DNA from: Candidatus Sulfotelmatobacter sp.
GTDB lineage: Bacteria; Acidobacteriota; Terriglobia; Terriglobales; Acidobacteriaceae
Assembly: GCA_030049565.1 (NCBI GenBank)
Contig: JASIKQ010000613.1
Span: 1 to 13,218 of the forward strand
Reading direction: 5' to 3'
DNA length: 13,218 nt
In this document: positions 1-7,960 of the stretch, piece by piece
Layout: each line of letters opens with the position of its first letter
How positions within the stretch are numbered: position 1 is the stretch's first letter
The notes under the pieces: generated by a model
The model's input: only the letters and a program-made list of their open reading frames with translations
What the model was told of the DNA's origin: nothing
Databases searched by the model: none
Made by a program: the position numbers and the translations under genes

Positions 1-1703
1 GCCAACTCGCATTCCTCAACAATATTTCGCGCACCGCCATTTCCAGCGACGATCCTGTCCACATGCTCGGCCAGATCGTCGCCGAAATTCAGAAAAATTT
101 CAGTTTCGATCACCTCGGCATCGGACTGCTCGACTACGGCACCAAGGAGATCGAAATCAAAGCCGAAGCCGGCACCACCGCCCATGCCATGGGCAAGCGA
201 GTTCCGCTCGGAAGCGGCATTCTGGGCCGGGTGGCCCGCACTGGTGAGCGCGCTCTGGTGCAGAACGGAGTCGAAGGCCAGATCGGCGCCGTTCTCCCTC
301 AATCGCGCTCGGTCCTTTGCATCCCCATCACCTATGGCGAAACCCTCCTGGGCGCGCTCAACATCGAAAGCCACGAAGAGAGCGCGTTTTCGCCGCCAGA
401 CGTCCTCATTCTCAACACCCTCGCCGACCTGCTGGCCACAGCCCTGCACAACGCTTTCGTATTCCAGAAGCTGCAGCAGCAATCCATCACCGATGGCCTG
501 ACCGGGATCAAAACCCGCCGCTTCTTCTGGGAATCTCTCTCCGCCGAATGGAAGCGGGCTTCCCGCTCCGGACGAGCGTTCTCCGTCGTGCTCATCGATC
601 TCGATAAATTCAAAGAAGTGAACGACACCCGGGGCCACTTCGAGGGCGACCTCCTGCTCGCTCGCGTGGGACGTCTGCTCGAACAGAAGTCCCGCCAATC
701 AAACGTAGTCGCCCGCTACGGCGGAGACGAGTTCGTCGTCCTTATGCCCGAAACCGGGCCCGACCAAGCCGAGGTCCTCGCCGAGCGCCTTCGCCAGTGG
801 ATCGCCACCGATCCCATGCTCGCCGAGCACCACATTACTGGTAGTTTCGGCGTCGCCAGCTTCCCCACTCACGGCTTCTCCATCGAAGATATTATCCGCG
901 TCGCCGACGCCGGCATGTACGTCTCCAAGCGCTCCGGAGGCAATCGCGTCTCGGCCGCCGAAGAATTTGCCGAGAGCGCCGAGTTTGCCGCCCAGCGACA
1001 GCAGATTTCTTCTTACATCGAAGGCTTCCTCCAGCGCGAGCACAACGGCCCCGAGCATCTCGAAGAACTCACTTCCATGCTGGTTAAGCTCTGCGGCGGA
1101 GAGGAAGACTGTAATGTCGCGCTGCTGAAGGAATCCATCGAAATTCTCAGCCGAGCCGCCGAATCCCGCGAGATGCGCACCTCCGGCCACGGAGACATGG
1201 TTGCGCGCTATACCGAAATTCTGGCCCGTGCTCTGCATCTGCCCCCGGAAGAAACTTCCGATCTCGTCTACGCGGCGCGGGTGCATGATGTTGGAAAAAT
1301 CTTCGTTACCGAACGCATTCTCAACAAACCAGGCCCGCTCTCGGACGATGAATTTTTCCTCGTCCGTATGCACGCCCGCGTGGGCGCGGAAATCGTCGCC
1401 ATCTTGCCGCGCAGCGCCATGATGCGTCAGGCGATCGAGCACCACCATGAACGCTTTGATGGCAGCGGCTATCCCGACGCCGCCAAAGGCGAACAGATCC
1501 CTCTCTGGGCGCGCATCGTCGCCCTCTCCGACGCCTACGCCAACATGCTCACCGAGCAGTCGATCAGCGCCGCCCGCACCCCCGAGCAGGCGCTCGACGA
1601 ACTCTCCAAGATGAGCGGAACACGCTTTGACGGAATGCTGGTGCGATTACTGTTGCGGGAATTAAAGGCTGAACAAGCCTCGCAACCCCAAGACAGTTTC
1701 TAG
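1..1703 (+). CDS. GAF-GGDEF-HD-GYP cyclic di-GMP synthase/phosphodiesterase (5' end outside window)
   Basis: The frame is open to the left edge (first full codon at 3), and residues coded before the ATG at 63 continue a GAF domain, so the gene begins outside the window. Numbering from that ATG: GAF about 1-135; GGDEF domain about 140-295 with intact GGDEF at 220-224; a linker; HD-GYP domain about 365-530 with H376, HD at 408-409, H437, HHE at 461-463 and GYP at 469-471. GGDEF domains make c-di-GMP from two GTP, and HD-GYP domains hydrolyse it. Both sites keep their key residues, so the protein may be bifunctional and switched by a ligand of the GAF domain. The inhibitory I-site, normally RxxD, reads RQSN (211-214). 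No membrane segment is visible in the part present, which suggests a cytoplasmic enzyme. Which activity dominates cannot be told from sequence. Confidence 0.93.
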   Translation, partial: QLAFLNNISRTAISSDDPVHMLGQIVAEIQKNFSFDHLGIGLLDYGTKEIEIKAEAGTTAHAMGKRVPLGSGILGRVARTGERALVQNGVEGQIGAVLPQSRSVLCIPITYGETLLGALNIESHEESAFSPPDVLILNTLADLLATALHNAFVFQKLQQQSITDGLTGIKTRRFFWESLSAEWKRASRSGRAFSVVLIDLDKFKEVNDTRGHFEGDLLLARVGRLLEQKSRQSNVVARYGGDEFVVLMPETGPDQAEVLAERLRQWIATDPMLAEHHITGSFGVASFPTHGFSIEDIIRVADAGMYVSKRSGGNRVSAAEEFAESAEFAAQRQQISSYIEGFLQREHNGPEHLEELTSMLVKLCGGEEDCNVALLKESIEILSRAAESREMRTSGHGDMVARYTEILARALHLPPEETSDLVYAARVHDVGKIFVTERILNKPGPLSDDEFFLVRMHARVGAEIVAILPRSAMMRQAIEHHHERFDGSGYPDAAKGEQIPLWARIVALSDAYANMLTEQSISAARTPEQALDELSKMSGTRFDGMLVRLLLRELKAEQASQPQDSF

Positions 1704-1719
1704 TTTTTCCGTTTTTCCG
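1704..1719 (+). repeat. tandem 8-bp repeat just after the stop codon
   Basis: Two perfect copies of TTTTTCCG follow the stop codon of the c-di-GMP gene directly, with a further TTT. There is no clear stem before the T runs, so this is not a canonical intrinsic terminator, although it could contribute to 3' end formation. Confidence 0.5.
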
Positions 1720-1819
1720 TTTGGCGGCGTGCAACGTGCGGGTCAGGGCTTCGATTCCTGCAGCAGGACTACATCTGAGGTGGAATCGAAGCGGAGGATG
1801 TGTCCCGGGCCTGACTTGC

Positions 1820-1845
1820 AACTGCGCACAGGAAACTGGAAACTA
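1820..1845 (+). repeat. short remnant of the 7-bp GAAACTG-type repeat
   Basis: Just before the SDR start, GAAACTG is followed at once by GAAACTA, preceded by a looser CAACTGC. The unit resembles the heptamers inside maf (11029-11077). With only two good units the assignment is tentative. Confidence 0.35.
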
Positions 1846-1851
1846 TCCCCC

Positions 1852-2637
1852 ATGTCCATCCCTCTTTCACTGTCCAACAAAGTCGCCCTTATTACAGGAG
1901 GCTCCCGCGGCATCGGAGCGGCCACCGTCCGCATGTTCTCGCAGGCCGACGCGAAGGTCGCCTTTAGCTACCAGAAAGCCCGCGGACAAGCCGAAGCTCT
2001 CGCCAAAGAATGCGGCGCCGACTGCCACGCCATCGCCGCGAAACTCAACGGCCCAGATTCAGCTCGCACTCTCATCAATACCACCGTCAAGCATTTCGGA
2101 CGCCTGGACATCCTCGTCGCCAACCACGGCGTCTGGCCCGCCGAAGATATCGCTATCGAAAAAATGTCCGATCAGCAATGGCGCTCAACTCTCTCCATCA
2201 ACCTCGACGCCGTCTTCGGCCTCGTCAAATATTCGGTCGAACAAATGAAGTCACAAATGAAGTCCCAGCCTCGCGCCGGCCCATGCCACATCGTCCTCAT
2301 CAGCTCCACCAGCGGACAGCGCGGCGAAGCCTTCCACGCCGACTACTCCGCCACCAAAGGCGCAATCATCAGCTTCACCAAAAGTCTCGCCGCCGAACTC
2401 GCGTCGTCCAGCATCTATGTGAACTGTGTCGCCCCTGGCTGGGTTGATACCGATATGTCCCGGCCGGCGCTTGACGATCCAAGAACCGGAGAAGTAATTC
2501 GCCGCACCATCCCCCTCGGCCGCGTCGCCAAACCCGAAGAAATCGCCGCGCCCGTGCTTTTCCTCTGCACCGAACACGCCGGCTTCATTACCGGCGAAAT
2601 CTTCAATGTCAACGGAGGTGCAGTCCTGGTGGGATAA
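1852..2637 (+). CDS. short-chain dehydrogenase/reductase (FabG-like, NAD(P)H-dependent)
   Basis: A classical SDR of 261 aa. The Rossmann nucleotide-binding motif TGGSRGIG is at 15-22, the strand-4 motif reads ANHG (90-93) in place of the usual NNAG, the catalytic Ser is near 152, and YSATK gives Tyr165 and Lys169. The APGWVDT stretch (195-200) and the C-terminal NVNGG are typical of FabG-like reductases of 3-oxoacyl or related carbonyl substrates. The ATG at 1852 is chosen because the family motif then lies at the usual distance from the N-terminus. An in-frame start at 1729 would add 41 unrelated residues. The ribosome binding site is weak. It stands alone, 148 nt after the c-di-GMP gene, and no neighbour points to a substrate, so fatty-acid FabG itself is not claimed. 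A 12-bp tandem duplication lies inside it. Confidence 0.9.
   Translation: MSIPLSLSNKVALITGGSRGIGAATVRMFSQADAKVAFSYQKARGQAEALAKECGADCHAIAAKLNGPDSARTLINTTVKHFGRLDILVANHGVWPAEDIAIEKMSDQQWRSTLSINLDAVFGLVKYSVEQMKSQMKSQPRAGPCHIVLISSTSGQRGEAFHADYSATKGAIISFTKSLAAELASSSIYVNCVAPGWVDTDMSRPALDDPRTGEVIRRTIPLGRVAKPEEIAAPVLFLCTEHAGFITGEIFNVNGGAVLVG
2241..2264 (+). repeat. perfect 12-bp tandem duplication inside the SDR gene
   Basis: ACAAATGAAGTC occurs twice in a row without mismatch and encodes QMKS twice (residues 131-138). It lies in the surface region between the cofactor half and the catalytic Ser, keeps the frame, and looks like a recent slippage event. Confidence 0.85.
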
Positions 2638-2643
2638 GACTAC

Positions 2644-2662
2644 AACGTATCTCATATACGTT
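2644..2662. promoter_or_regulatory. 7-bp inverted repeat, possible operator or 3' hairpin
   Basis: AACGTAT, 5 nt, ATACGTT is a perfect dyad 7 nt after the SDR stop and 43 nt upstream of the kinase -35 element. No T run follows, which argues against an intrinsic terminator. A regulator site for the kinase gene is possible. A second 7-bp inverted repeat (TCAATGA 2674-2680, TCATTGA 2702-2708) overlaps the -35 element. Confidence 0.4.
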
Positions 2663-2704
2663 CGGCGCGGCGTTCAATGAGCGTGCGAACCTCTCCGCCA
2701 TTCA

Positions 2705-2733
2705 TTGACTTGCCTTCCCTCTGGTCCTAAGAT
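2705..2733 (+). promoter_or_regulatory. sigma70-type promoter of the kinase gene
   Basis: TTGACT (2705-2710), a 17-nt spacer and TAAGAT (2728-2733) match the housekeeping consensus closely. The expected transcription start is near 2739-2741, only a few bases before the GTG at 2743. Confidence 0.7.
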
Positions 2734-2742
2734 TTCAGCCCA

Positions 2743-5532
2743 GTGATCGGCCAGACCATCTCGCACTACCGCATAGTCGAAATGCTGGGCGGAGGAGGGA
2801 TGGGTGTGGTGTACAAAGCCGAAGATGTGAAGCTGGGCCGATTTGTTGCCCTCAAGTTCCTGCCTGAAGATGTCGCGCACGATGCACAAGCGCTCAACCG
2901 CTTCCAGCGGGAAGCCAAAGCCGCGTCTGCACTCAATCATCCGAACATCTGCACCATTTACGAAATCGATGATCAGCACGGGCCGGCGTTCATCGCGATG
3001 GAGTTCCTGGACGGGCTGACTTTGAAGCACCAGATCGCGGGGCGTCCACTGGAGACCGAGTTAATCCTTTCTCTTGCCATCGAGATCGCCGACGCACTGG
3101 ATGCTGCGCACGCGGAGGGAATCGTCCACCGCGACATCAAACCCGCCAACATTTTTGTGACCAAGCGCGGACACGCCAAGATTCTGGATTTCGGCCTGGC
3201 GAAAGTCACGCTCGCTAATACTTCTCCGAGCCAGCTTGCCGCCCTCAATACTCAGACGGGTTCGCTGGACGCGGAGCATCTGACCAGCCCGGGCACGATG
3301 GTGGGAACCGTGGCTTACATGTCGCCGGAACAAGTGCGTACCAAAGACCTCGACACTCGTACCGACCTGTTCTCGTTCGGCGCAGTGCTGTACGAGATGG
3401 CGACCGGAGTCCTGCCATTTCATGGCGAAAGTTCAGGAGTCATCTTCAAGGCAATCCTTGATTCCGTTCCCCCGCCCCCGATTCGTTTCAGTCGTAATTG
3501 CCCGGAGGAACTGGAACGCATCATCTACAAGGCTCTGGAAAAGGACAGGAACCTCCGCTATCAACAAGCCTCTGAGATGCGTACAGACTTACAACGTCTA
3601 AAGCGCGATACTCAGCCCGGTCTTGCGCCGCGCGTGGTCACCGCACCCTCGAATTCCGCCGCCGAGCAAGCCCTCGCGTCCCCGGCTGCGCAGGTCTCAA
3701 GCAGTTCTTCCGTGGTCGCCGCAGCCCGCCAGCACAAACTGGGAGTCGGTATCATGAGCCTGGTTGCGATTCTCCTGGTGGCGGCAGCCGCTTACGGCAT
3801 CTATGCATTTCTCTTCCGGGCTCGGCCCACACCATTCCAAAATTTCTCGGTTCACAAAATTACCGACACTGGCCACGCCCGCCTAGTCGCCATTTCTCCG
3901 GATGGGAAGTACATCCTGAATGTCGAAGAGCAGAATGGAGAGCAGAGTCTTTGGTTGCGCAATGTGCCCGCCGCCGCGAAGTGGCAGTATCAGATGGCGA
4001 ACAGCAGCACGCAGGTGGTGCCCCCGGGCTCGTTCCAGTACTTTGGCGTCCAGTTCTCTCCGGACGGAAATTCCATTTATTTCGTCCGCAAGGACGCAGG
4101 TCAGGCACAGCGATCCCTCTATCGGGCGCCAATGCTGGGTGGAAGCGCGCAAAAGCTGGCCACTGGCGTAAGCACCAACATCTCTTTCGCTCCCGATGGC
4201 CGAAGTTTTACGTATTCGGCGGCCAACAACCCGGAGATGGGCAAGTTTCGACTAGTGGTTCACTCGCTCGAAACGGGCGAGGAGAAAACTCTGGTTACGG
4301 GGACTATGAACCAATTCCTGGATAACCCCGTCTGGTCGCCTGACGGAAAGGCGATTCTCAGCACAATCTTTCAGCCAACCCCGCATTCCTTAGAGGGCTT
4401 GGTGGCGATCGACGTTTCGACTGGCAAGCAAAGTCTCATCTTTGAAACCCAAGGATACATGAATCGGCCGGTGTGGCTACCGGATGGCAGCGGTTTGCTG
4501 GCCCTCTTGCGAGACAGAGAAACGAACTATTCGCGCAGTCAGATCGTGGAAGTCTCATATCCCGGAGGAACCCTCCGACGCGTCACCCACGACTTGGGTG
4601 ATTATTCCGATCTCAGCTTGCCTGTTGAAGGACACACATTGGCGACCGTTCTGGGCGAAGGTCACTACGAGATCTACGCGTCACCGGCGTCAGCCTTGGG
4701 CAGTGAACAAACGGAGCAGCTTACCTCCGGCGGTTTCCCCGGCGGAGTCGTCGGGTACCTGGCCGGCTTTTCCTGGACGCCGGGCGGACAAGTGATTATC
4801 AGCCCGGATTACAGCCTGAACCTTTTCAATCCTGAGTCGCGCAGCAAGACGCCGCTGACTGCTGTAGAACAGAACGCGCTTGCCATGCAACCCTCCGCCT
4901 GCGGCGATGGTCGTTACATTGTGTTCACTCTTGCGAGCGACGAGGCTGGTGTGCTCGGATCAAACATCCGGCGTATGGATTCGAGTGGGGGCAACTTGAA
5001 GCGGTTGAGCGATGGCAAACTCGATCAATACGGCCTGTGCTCACCTGACGGGCAATGGGTGTATTACCTGGATATGGCGGGAGGTCGAAAACTGACCAAA
5101 GTGCCTTTGCAAGGTGGAAAAACCGAGCCCGTCACGGAGCTCCGCGTACAGTTTGCGTCTGGATTTGATATCTCTCCCGACGGCAAGACTGCGGCCTTTC
5201 CGACCTTTGCTTCACCAGGTAGTCGTGATGTCGTTCTGGGGTTGGTGGCCGTCGATTCTCCTCAAAATGCAAAATTCCTGCCCATGCAACAGCCGCCCGA
5301 CGGCCCTGCCCGCTTTACCCATGACGGCAAAGCCGTCGTTTATCCTTTCCGCGATAAGGACACGGGCAATCTCTGGCTCCAACCTCTCGACGGTTCCCCG
5401 GGAAAGCAAATCACCAACTTCAAGTCCGAACTTATCCATGATCTCCACTGGTCCTTTGACGGCAGCAAGCTGGGTATGATCCGCGGCCACACCGAGTCGG
5501 ACGTCGTGCTCATCGGTGACTCGGCAAAGTAG
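2743..5532 (+). CDS. membrane Ser/Thr protein kinase with C-terminal PD40/WD40-like propeller
   Basis: 929 aa. The Hanks-type kinase domain spans about 9-285: Gly-rich loop GGGGMG (16-21), ATP-binding Lys38, helix-C Glu57, catalytic HRDIKPAN from 129 (Asp131), DFG at 149-151, and SPE at 194-196 in place of APE. All catalytic residues are present, so it should be active. A Ala/Ser-rich linker follows, then one membrane helix at about 334-358. The rest is probably extracytoplasmic and carries about ten PD40-type strands (SPDGK or variants), consistent with a beta-propeller that may sense an envelope ligand. The GTG at 2743 is the only plausible start, because an in-frame TAA at 2728 lies five codons upstream and the next Met is inside the Gly-rich loop. 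No Shine-Dalgarno sequence is visible. Substrates are unknown, and no partner phosphatase is in the window. Confidence 0.95.
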   Translation: MIGQTISHYRIVEMLGGGGMGVVYKAEDVKLGRFVALKFLPEDVAHDAQALNRFQREAKAASALNHPNICTIYEIDDQHGPAFIAMEFLDGLTLKHQIAGRPLETELILSLAIEIADALDAAHAEGIVHRDIKPANIFVTKRGHAKILDFGLAKVTLANTSPSQLAALNTQTGSLDAEHLTSPGTMVGTVAYMSPEQVRTKDLDTRTDLFSFGAVLYEMATGVLPFHGESSGVIFKAILDSVPPPPIRFSRNCPEELERIIYKALEKDRNLRYQQASEMRTDLQRLKRDTQPGLAPRVVTAPSNSAAEQALASPAAQVSSSSSVVAAARQHKLGVGIMSLVAILLVAAAAYGIYAFLFRARPTPFQNFSVHKITDTGHARLVAISPDGKYILNVEEQNGEQSLWLRNVPAAAKWQYQMANSSTQVVPPGSFQYFGVQFSPDGNSIYFVRKDAGQAQRSLYRAPMLGGSAQKLATGVSTNISFAPDGRSFTYSAANNPEMGKFRLVVHSLETGEEKTLVTGTMNQFLDNPVWSPDGKAILSTIFQPTPHSLEGLVAIDVSTGKQSLIFETQGYMNRPVWLPDGSGLLALLRDRETNYSRSQIVEVSYPGGTLRRVTHDLGDYSDLSLPVEGHTLATVLGEGHYEIYASPASALGSEQTEQLTSGGFPGGVVGYLAGFSWTPGGQVIISPDYSLNLFNPESRSKTPLTAVEQNALAMQPSACGDGRYIVFTLASDEAGVLGSNIRRMDSSGGNLKRLSDGKLDQYGLCSPDGQWVYYLDMAGGRKLTKVPLQGGKTEPVTELRVQFASGFDISPDGKTAAFPTFASPGSRDVVLGLVAVDSPQNAKFLPMQQPPDGPARFTHDGKAVVYPFRDKDTGNLWLQPLDGSPGKQITNFKSELIHDLHWSFDGSKLGMIRGHTESDVVLIGDSAK

Positions 5533-5569
5533 AGGGGCCGATATCCTCTTAATTTTAAAATTGGTCGAT

Positions 5570-5594
5570 GCACGCACCAGCCGAAGCTGCGTGC
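5570..5594 (+). terminator. hairpin downstream of the kinase gene, possible terminator
   Basis: GCACGCA (5570-5576) and TGCGTGC (5588-5594) form a perfect 7-bp stem with an 11-nt loop, 37 nt after the kinase stop. The downstream bases are only mildly T-rich. A 12-bp AT palindrome, AATTTTAAAATT, lies at 5551-5562. Confidence 0.4.
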
Positions 5595-5642
5595 CGAGAC
5601 TTCTTCCGCGGTGGCCACGTCCCCCAACAGCCCTCAAGCAGC

Positions 5643-5648
5643 TACAAT
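5643..5648 (+). promoter_or_regulatory. possible -10 element of the secreted-protein gene
   Basis: TACAAT lies 29 nt before the ATG at 5678. No recognisable -35 box sits 16-18 nt upstream, so the call is weak. Confidence 0.3.
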
Positions 5649-5677
5649 CTTGTGTTCAGGCATCTGAACCCTGTCGC

Positions 5678-6535
5678 ATGAAATATCGGGCGCTCATCGT
5701 TGTTATTTGTACCTTGCAGTTCGCTCCGGCACCCTCCGCGGTCGCCCAGACCGCCACACTATCATCTCCAACCGCTCAATCCCCCTCGCAAGCCTCATCC
5801 ATCCCCCTCGACCTCGACAACGCCCGTAAAGCCCGCGCCCTGCTCGATCGAGCCATTCAGGCTCTCGGCGGACAGGCCTGGCTCAACATCCACGACATCG
5901 AACAGGAGGGCCGCACCTTCAGCTTCTTTCACGGACGCCCCTCCAGCAACGGCCTGCTCTTCTGGCGCTTCGTCGAGTATCCCGACAAAGAGCGCATCGA
6001 GCTCACGAAGGAACGTGATGTCGCCGAACTTTTTACCGATGACAAGGGATACGAAATCACCTACAAAGGTGCGCACGAAATCGAAAAGAAAGATCTCGAC
6101 GCCTACCTGCGCCGCCGCCGCTTTTCACTTGAAACCATCCTCCGCACCTGGCTCAACGATCCCAAAGTGGCTCTTTTCTATGACGGCAACGCCCTCGCCG
6201 GCGATCTTCCCGCTGTGCAGGTCACGCTAATCAATGGCCAGGACCAGGCCGTCCACATCCTCCTCGACCCTGACACTCATTTGCCCATTAAGAAGGTCTA
6301 TTCCTGGCGCGACCCGGCCGATCAGGAGCGCGACACCGAAGAAGAAATCTACGATAATTACCGCCCCGTCCAAGGCATCATGACCCCCTGGGGATTCACG
6401 CGTTATTACAATGGAGACATGCAGTACGAGCGTTTCCTCTTTACCGTCCACTACAATCAAGGCGTCGACGAAGCCATGTTCAACCCCGACTCCGGCTACA
6501 ATCCCAACAAGCCGGTCGGCAAACACAAGAAGTAA
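5678..6535 (+). CDS. secreted LolA-like/outer-membrane lipoprotein-sorting-type protein
   Basis: 285 aa. The N-terminus has a signal peptide (hydrophobic core about 4-16) with likely cleavage after AVA (21-23). An Ala/Ser/Pro-rich spacer follows, and the mature domain begins near 48 with a helix like KARALLDRAIQALGG. Alternating beta-strand segments then run to a C-terminal part with YDNYRPVQGI (225-234) and TPWGFTRYY, followed by VDEAMFNPD near the end. This layout, with a helix preceding a half-barrel of strands, resembles LolA/LolB-type or outer-membrane lipoprotein-sorting proteins common in Acidobacteriota. It lacks a lipobox Cys, so it should be a soluble periplasmic or exported protein. 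The ATG at 5678 is chosen because it gives the signal peptide; longer frames do not. The assignment rests on fold style, and ligand and partner are unknown. Confidence 0.75.
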   Translation: MKYRALIVVICTLQFAPAPSAVAQTATLSSPTAQSPSQASSIPLDLDNARKARALLDRAIQALGGQAWLNIHDIEQEGRTFSFFHGRPSSNGLLFWRFVEYPDKERIELTKERDVAELFTDDKGYEITYKGAHEIEKKDLDAYLRRRRFSLETILRTWLNDPKVALFYDGNALAGDLPAVQVTLINGQDQAVHILLDPDTHLPIKKVYSWRDPADQERDTEEEIYDNYRPVQGIMTPWGFTRYYNGDMQYERFLFTVHYNQGVDEAMFNPDSGYNPNKPVGKHKK

Positions 6536-6591
6536 AGCACACAAGTGTTTCCTGGAAAATTCCCAAAGCCCGGAAGCCGTGCCAATAAAAC

Positions 6592-6625
6592 CTACAGAGC
6601 GCGCCCTGTAAGCTTTTGTATTTTC
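6592..6625 (+). terminator. weak intrinsic terminator candidate
   Basis: TACAG (6593-6597) pairs with CTGTA (6606-6610) across a GC-rich 8-nt loop, followed by AGCTTTTGTATTTT. The stem is short. It lies 57 nt after the stop of the secreted-protein gene. Confidence 0.35.
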
Positions 6626-6670
6626 CTGTGTCTAATCGCTATGACTTTGATCGAAACTATTGATCCCACA

Positions 6671-6742
6671 GTATTTAGAAATACAGGCTCACCCCACGAT
6701 AACGTCGTTGATTCCCCCACGCACTGTGGCTTTTTTGCCACA
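6671..6742 (+). promoter_or_regulatory. AT-rich lpxC leader with two small hairpins
   Basis: GTATTT-AG-AAATAC (6671-6684) and TGTGGC-TTTTTT-GCCACA (6725-6742) are perfect 6-bp inverted repeats in a stretch clearly more AT-rich than the genes around it. A GATAAT (-10-like) at 6763-6768 lies about 30 nt before the CTG at 6798, but the best -35-like TTGCCA (6735-6740) is spaced 22 nt away, too far for a standard promoter. Confidence 0.35.
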
Positions 6743-6797
6743 TCCAACATTTCTGAGCCAGCGATAATCTATTCATATATCGCCACCCACAAACTAT

Positions 6798-7709
6798 CTG
6801 ACCCAAGAGCAAACAATTCGCTCAGCCGTGGAGTGCAGCGGCATCGGCCTGCATAGCGGTGCGCCCGTTTCGATGCGCCTCGTCCCCGCGCCCTCTGGTA
6901 CCGGCATAGTCTTCCATCGCGTCGACCTCGACGGATTCGAAATCGAAGCCGTCAGCCGCAACGTCGCCCGCGTCAGCTACGCCACCAGCCTGATGAAAAA
7001 AGGTGTGCTCATCTCCACCACCGAGCACCTGCTCTCTGCCTTCGTCGGACTCGGCATTGACAACGCCATCGTCGAACTCGACAACCTCGAACTTCCCATT
7101 CTCGACGGCAGCGCTCTCCCTTTTGTCGAACTCATCCAGAAAGCCGGAATCCGCCGCCAGCGCCGCCCCCGCAAATATCTCAAGATTCTCCGCGCTCTCG
7201 AAATGCGCGAGGGCAACAAGTACATCTCGGTCGAGCCCGCGAACTCTTATTCCGTCTCCTACTCCATCAACTTCCCACACCCACTCATCGGCAAAGAAAC
7301 TTTCGAGCTCTCTCTTTCCAACGGCAACTACCTGCGCCAGATCGCCCCCGCCCGCACCTTCGGCTCCCGCGCTGACGAAAAAGCCATGCGCAACATGGGA
7401 TTGATCCGCGGCGCCTCACGCGACAACTGCATCGTCCTCACCCGCGACGGGCTCGAAAACGGCCCCCTCCGCTTCCGCGACGAATTCGTTCGCCACAAAG
7501 TCCTCGACCTCGTCGGCGACCTGGCGCTGCTCGGCAAGCCCATCCTCGGCAAAATCGTCGCCGACCGCGCTGGCCACGCCATGCACACCGCCCTGGTTTC
7601 CCGCATCCTCCGCGACAAGACCTTGTGGGAAGAAGTCACCCTGCCCCAGGAAGAGAATGAACCCGCCATCCCCTACACCGCCCAAGCCTCCGCCGGATCG
7701 GCGCTGTAA
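6798..7709 (+). CDS. lpxC: UDP-3-O-acyl-N-acetylglucosamine deacetylase
   Basis: Zinc-dependent deacetylase for the first committed step of lipid A synthesis, cytoplasmic. Numbering from the CTG at 6798: GIGLHSG at about 15-21, TTEH with Glu76 and His77, ARTFG at about 185-189, RHKVLDLVGD with His233 and Asp237, and AGHAMH with His260. These match the metal and catalytic residues of the family at nearly the E. coli spacing, so it should be active. The start is uncertain. The first conventional start codon is the GTG at 6828, but the ten codons before it read LTQEQTIRSA, which fits the conserved LpxC N-terminus (QTL/QTI, then V, before GxGLH). No ATG, GTG or TTG lies between the in-frame TAA at 6765 and 6828, so a rare start (CTG 6798, or ATT 6816, 6 nt after AAGAG) is likely. 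The gene is isolated, not in a lipid A operon. Confidence 0.93.
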   Translation: MTQEQTIRSAVECSGIGLHSGAPVSMRLVPAPSGTGIVFHRVDLDGFEIEAVSRNVARVSYATSLMKKGVLISTTEHLLSAFVGLGIDNAIVELDNLELPILDGSALPFVELIQKAGIRRQRRPRKYLKILRALEMREGNKYISVEPANSYSVSYSINFPHPLIGKETFELSLSNGNYLRQIAPARTFGSRADEKAMRNMGLIRGASRDNCIVLTRDGLENGPLRFRDEFVRHKVLDLVGDLALLGKPILGKIVADRAGHAMHTALVSRILRDKTLWEEVTLPQEENEPAIPYTAQASAGSAL

Positions 7710-7817
7710 GCGATTAATCTGAATTTCAAGCGTCATCGAGCGAAGCCTAGTCTTTGAGTGGCGCAGCCCTTCCAGCGTGCGTGCGTGAGAACCGAATTCC
7801 GGGAAAGGTATGGAACG

Positions 7818-7851
7818 AGGCCGTCCCATCCCAGACCGCAAGGGGCGGCCT
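7818..7851. terminator. strong hairpin between convergent genes
   Basis: AGGCCGTCCC (7818-7827) pairs with GGGGCGGCCT (7842-7851) over 10 bp, with one T-G wobble and a 14-nt loop. It lies between the converging stops of lpxC and the propeller gene. There is no flanking T run on either side, so any termination role would be non-canonical. Confidence 0.45.
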
Positions 7852-7853
7852 AT

Positions 7854-7955
7854 GATAGCCCGGAACGTCGGTGCCGGGTGGAAGTGGGAAGCTCGAGCGA
7901 GAGTAGCATCCGTACCATCGCCGCACTCGTTCCAACTCACGCTCGAAGGCTTCCC
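7854..7955. repeat. nested inverted repeats, possible dispersed intergenic element
   Basis: CCCGG (7859-7863) and CCGGG (7874-7878) bracket a small hairpin. Next, GGGAAGCTCGAGCGAGAG (7886-7903) is matched in inverted orientation by 7936-7955 with only a 2-nt bulge and one mismatch. The arms end 6 nt before the stop of the minus-strand propeller gene. Together with the 7818-7851 stem, most of this gap is foldable, like REP or MITE-type intergenic elements. Confidence 0.5.
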
Positions 7956-7960
7956 GCGAA

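Noticed and set aside
699..1448. Long minus-strand open frame (249 codons) across the c-di-GMP gene
   Set aside because: It lies antisense to conserved GGDEF and HD-GYP coding sequence, and its translation shows Gly/Asp/Val-rich shadow composition with no motif.
1721..2248. Plus-strand open frame rich in Ser/Pro/Thr overlapping the SDR gene
   Set aside because: Out-of-frame reading of a GC-rich gene; the overlapping frame has the full set of SDR motifs.
6545..6856. 103-codon open frame between the secreted-protein gene and lpxC
   Set aside because: No ribosome binding site and no recognisable motif; it overlaps the lpxC N-terminus in another frame and lies mostly in AT-rich leader DNA.
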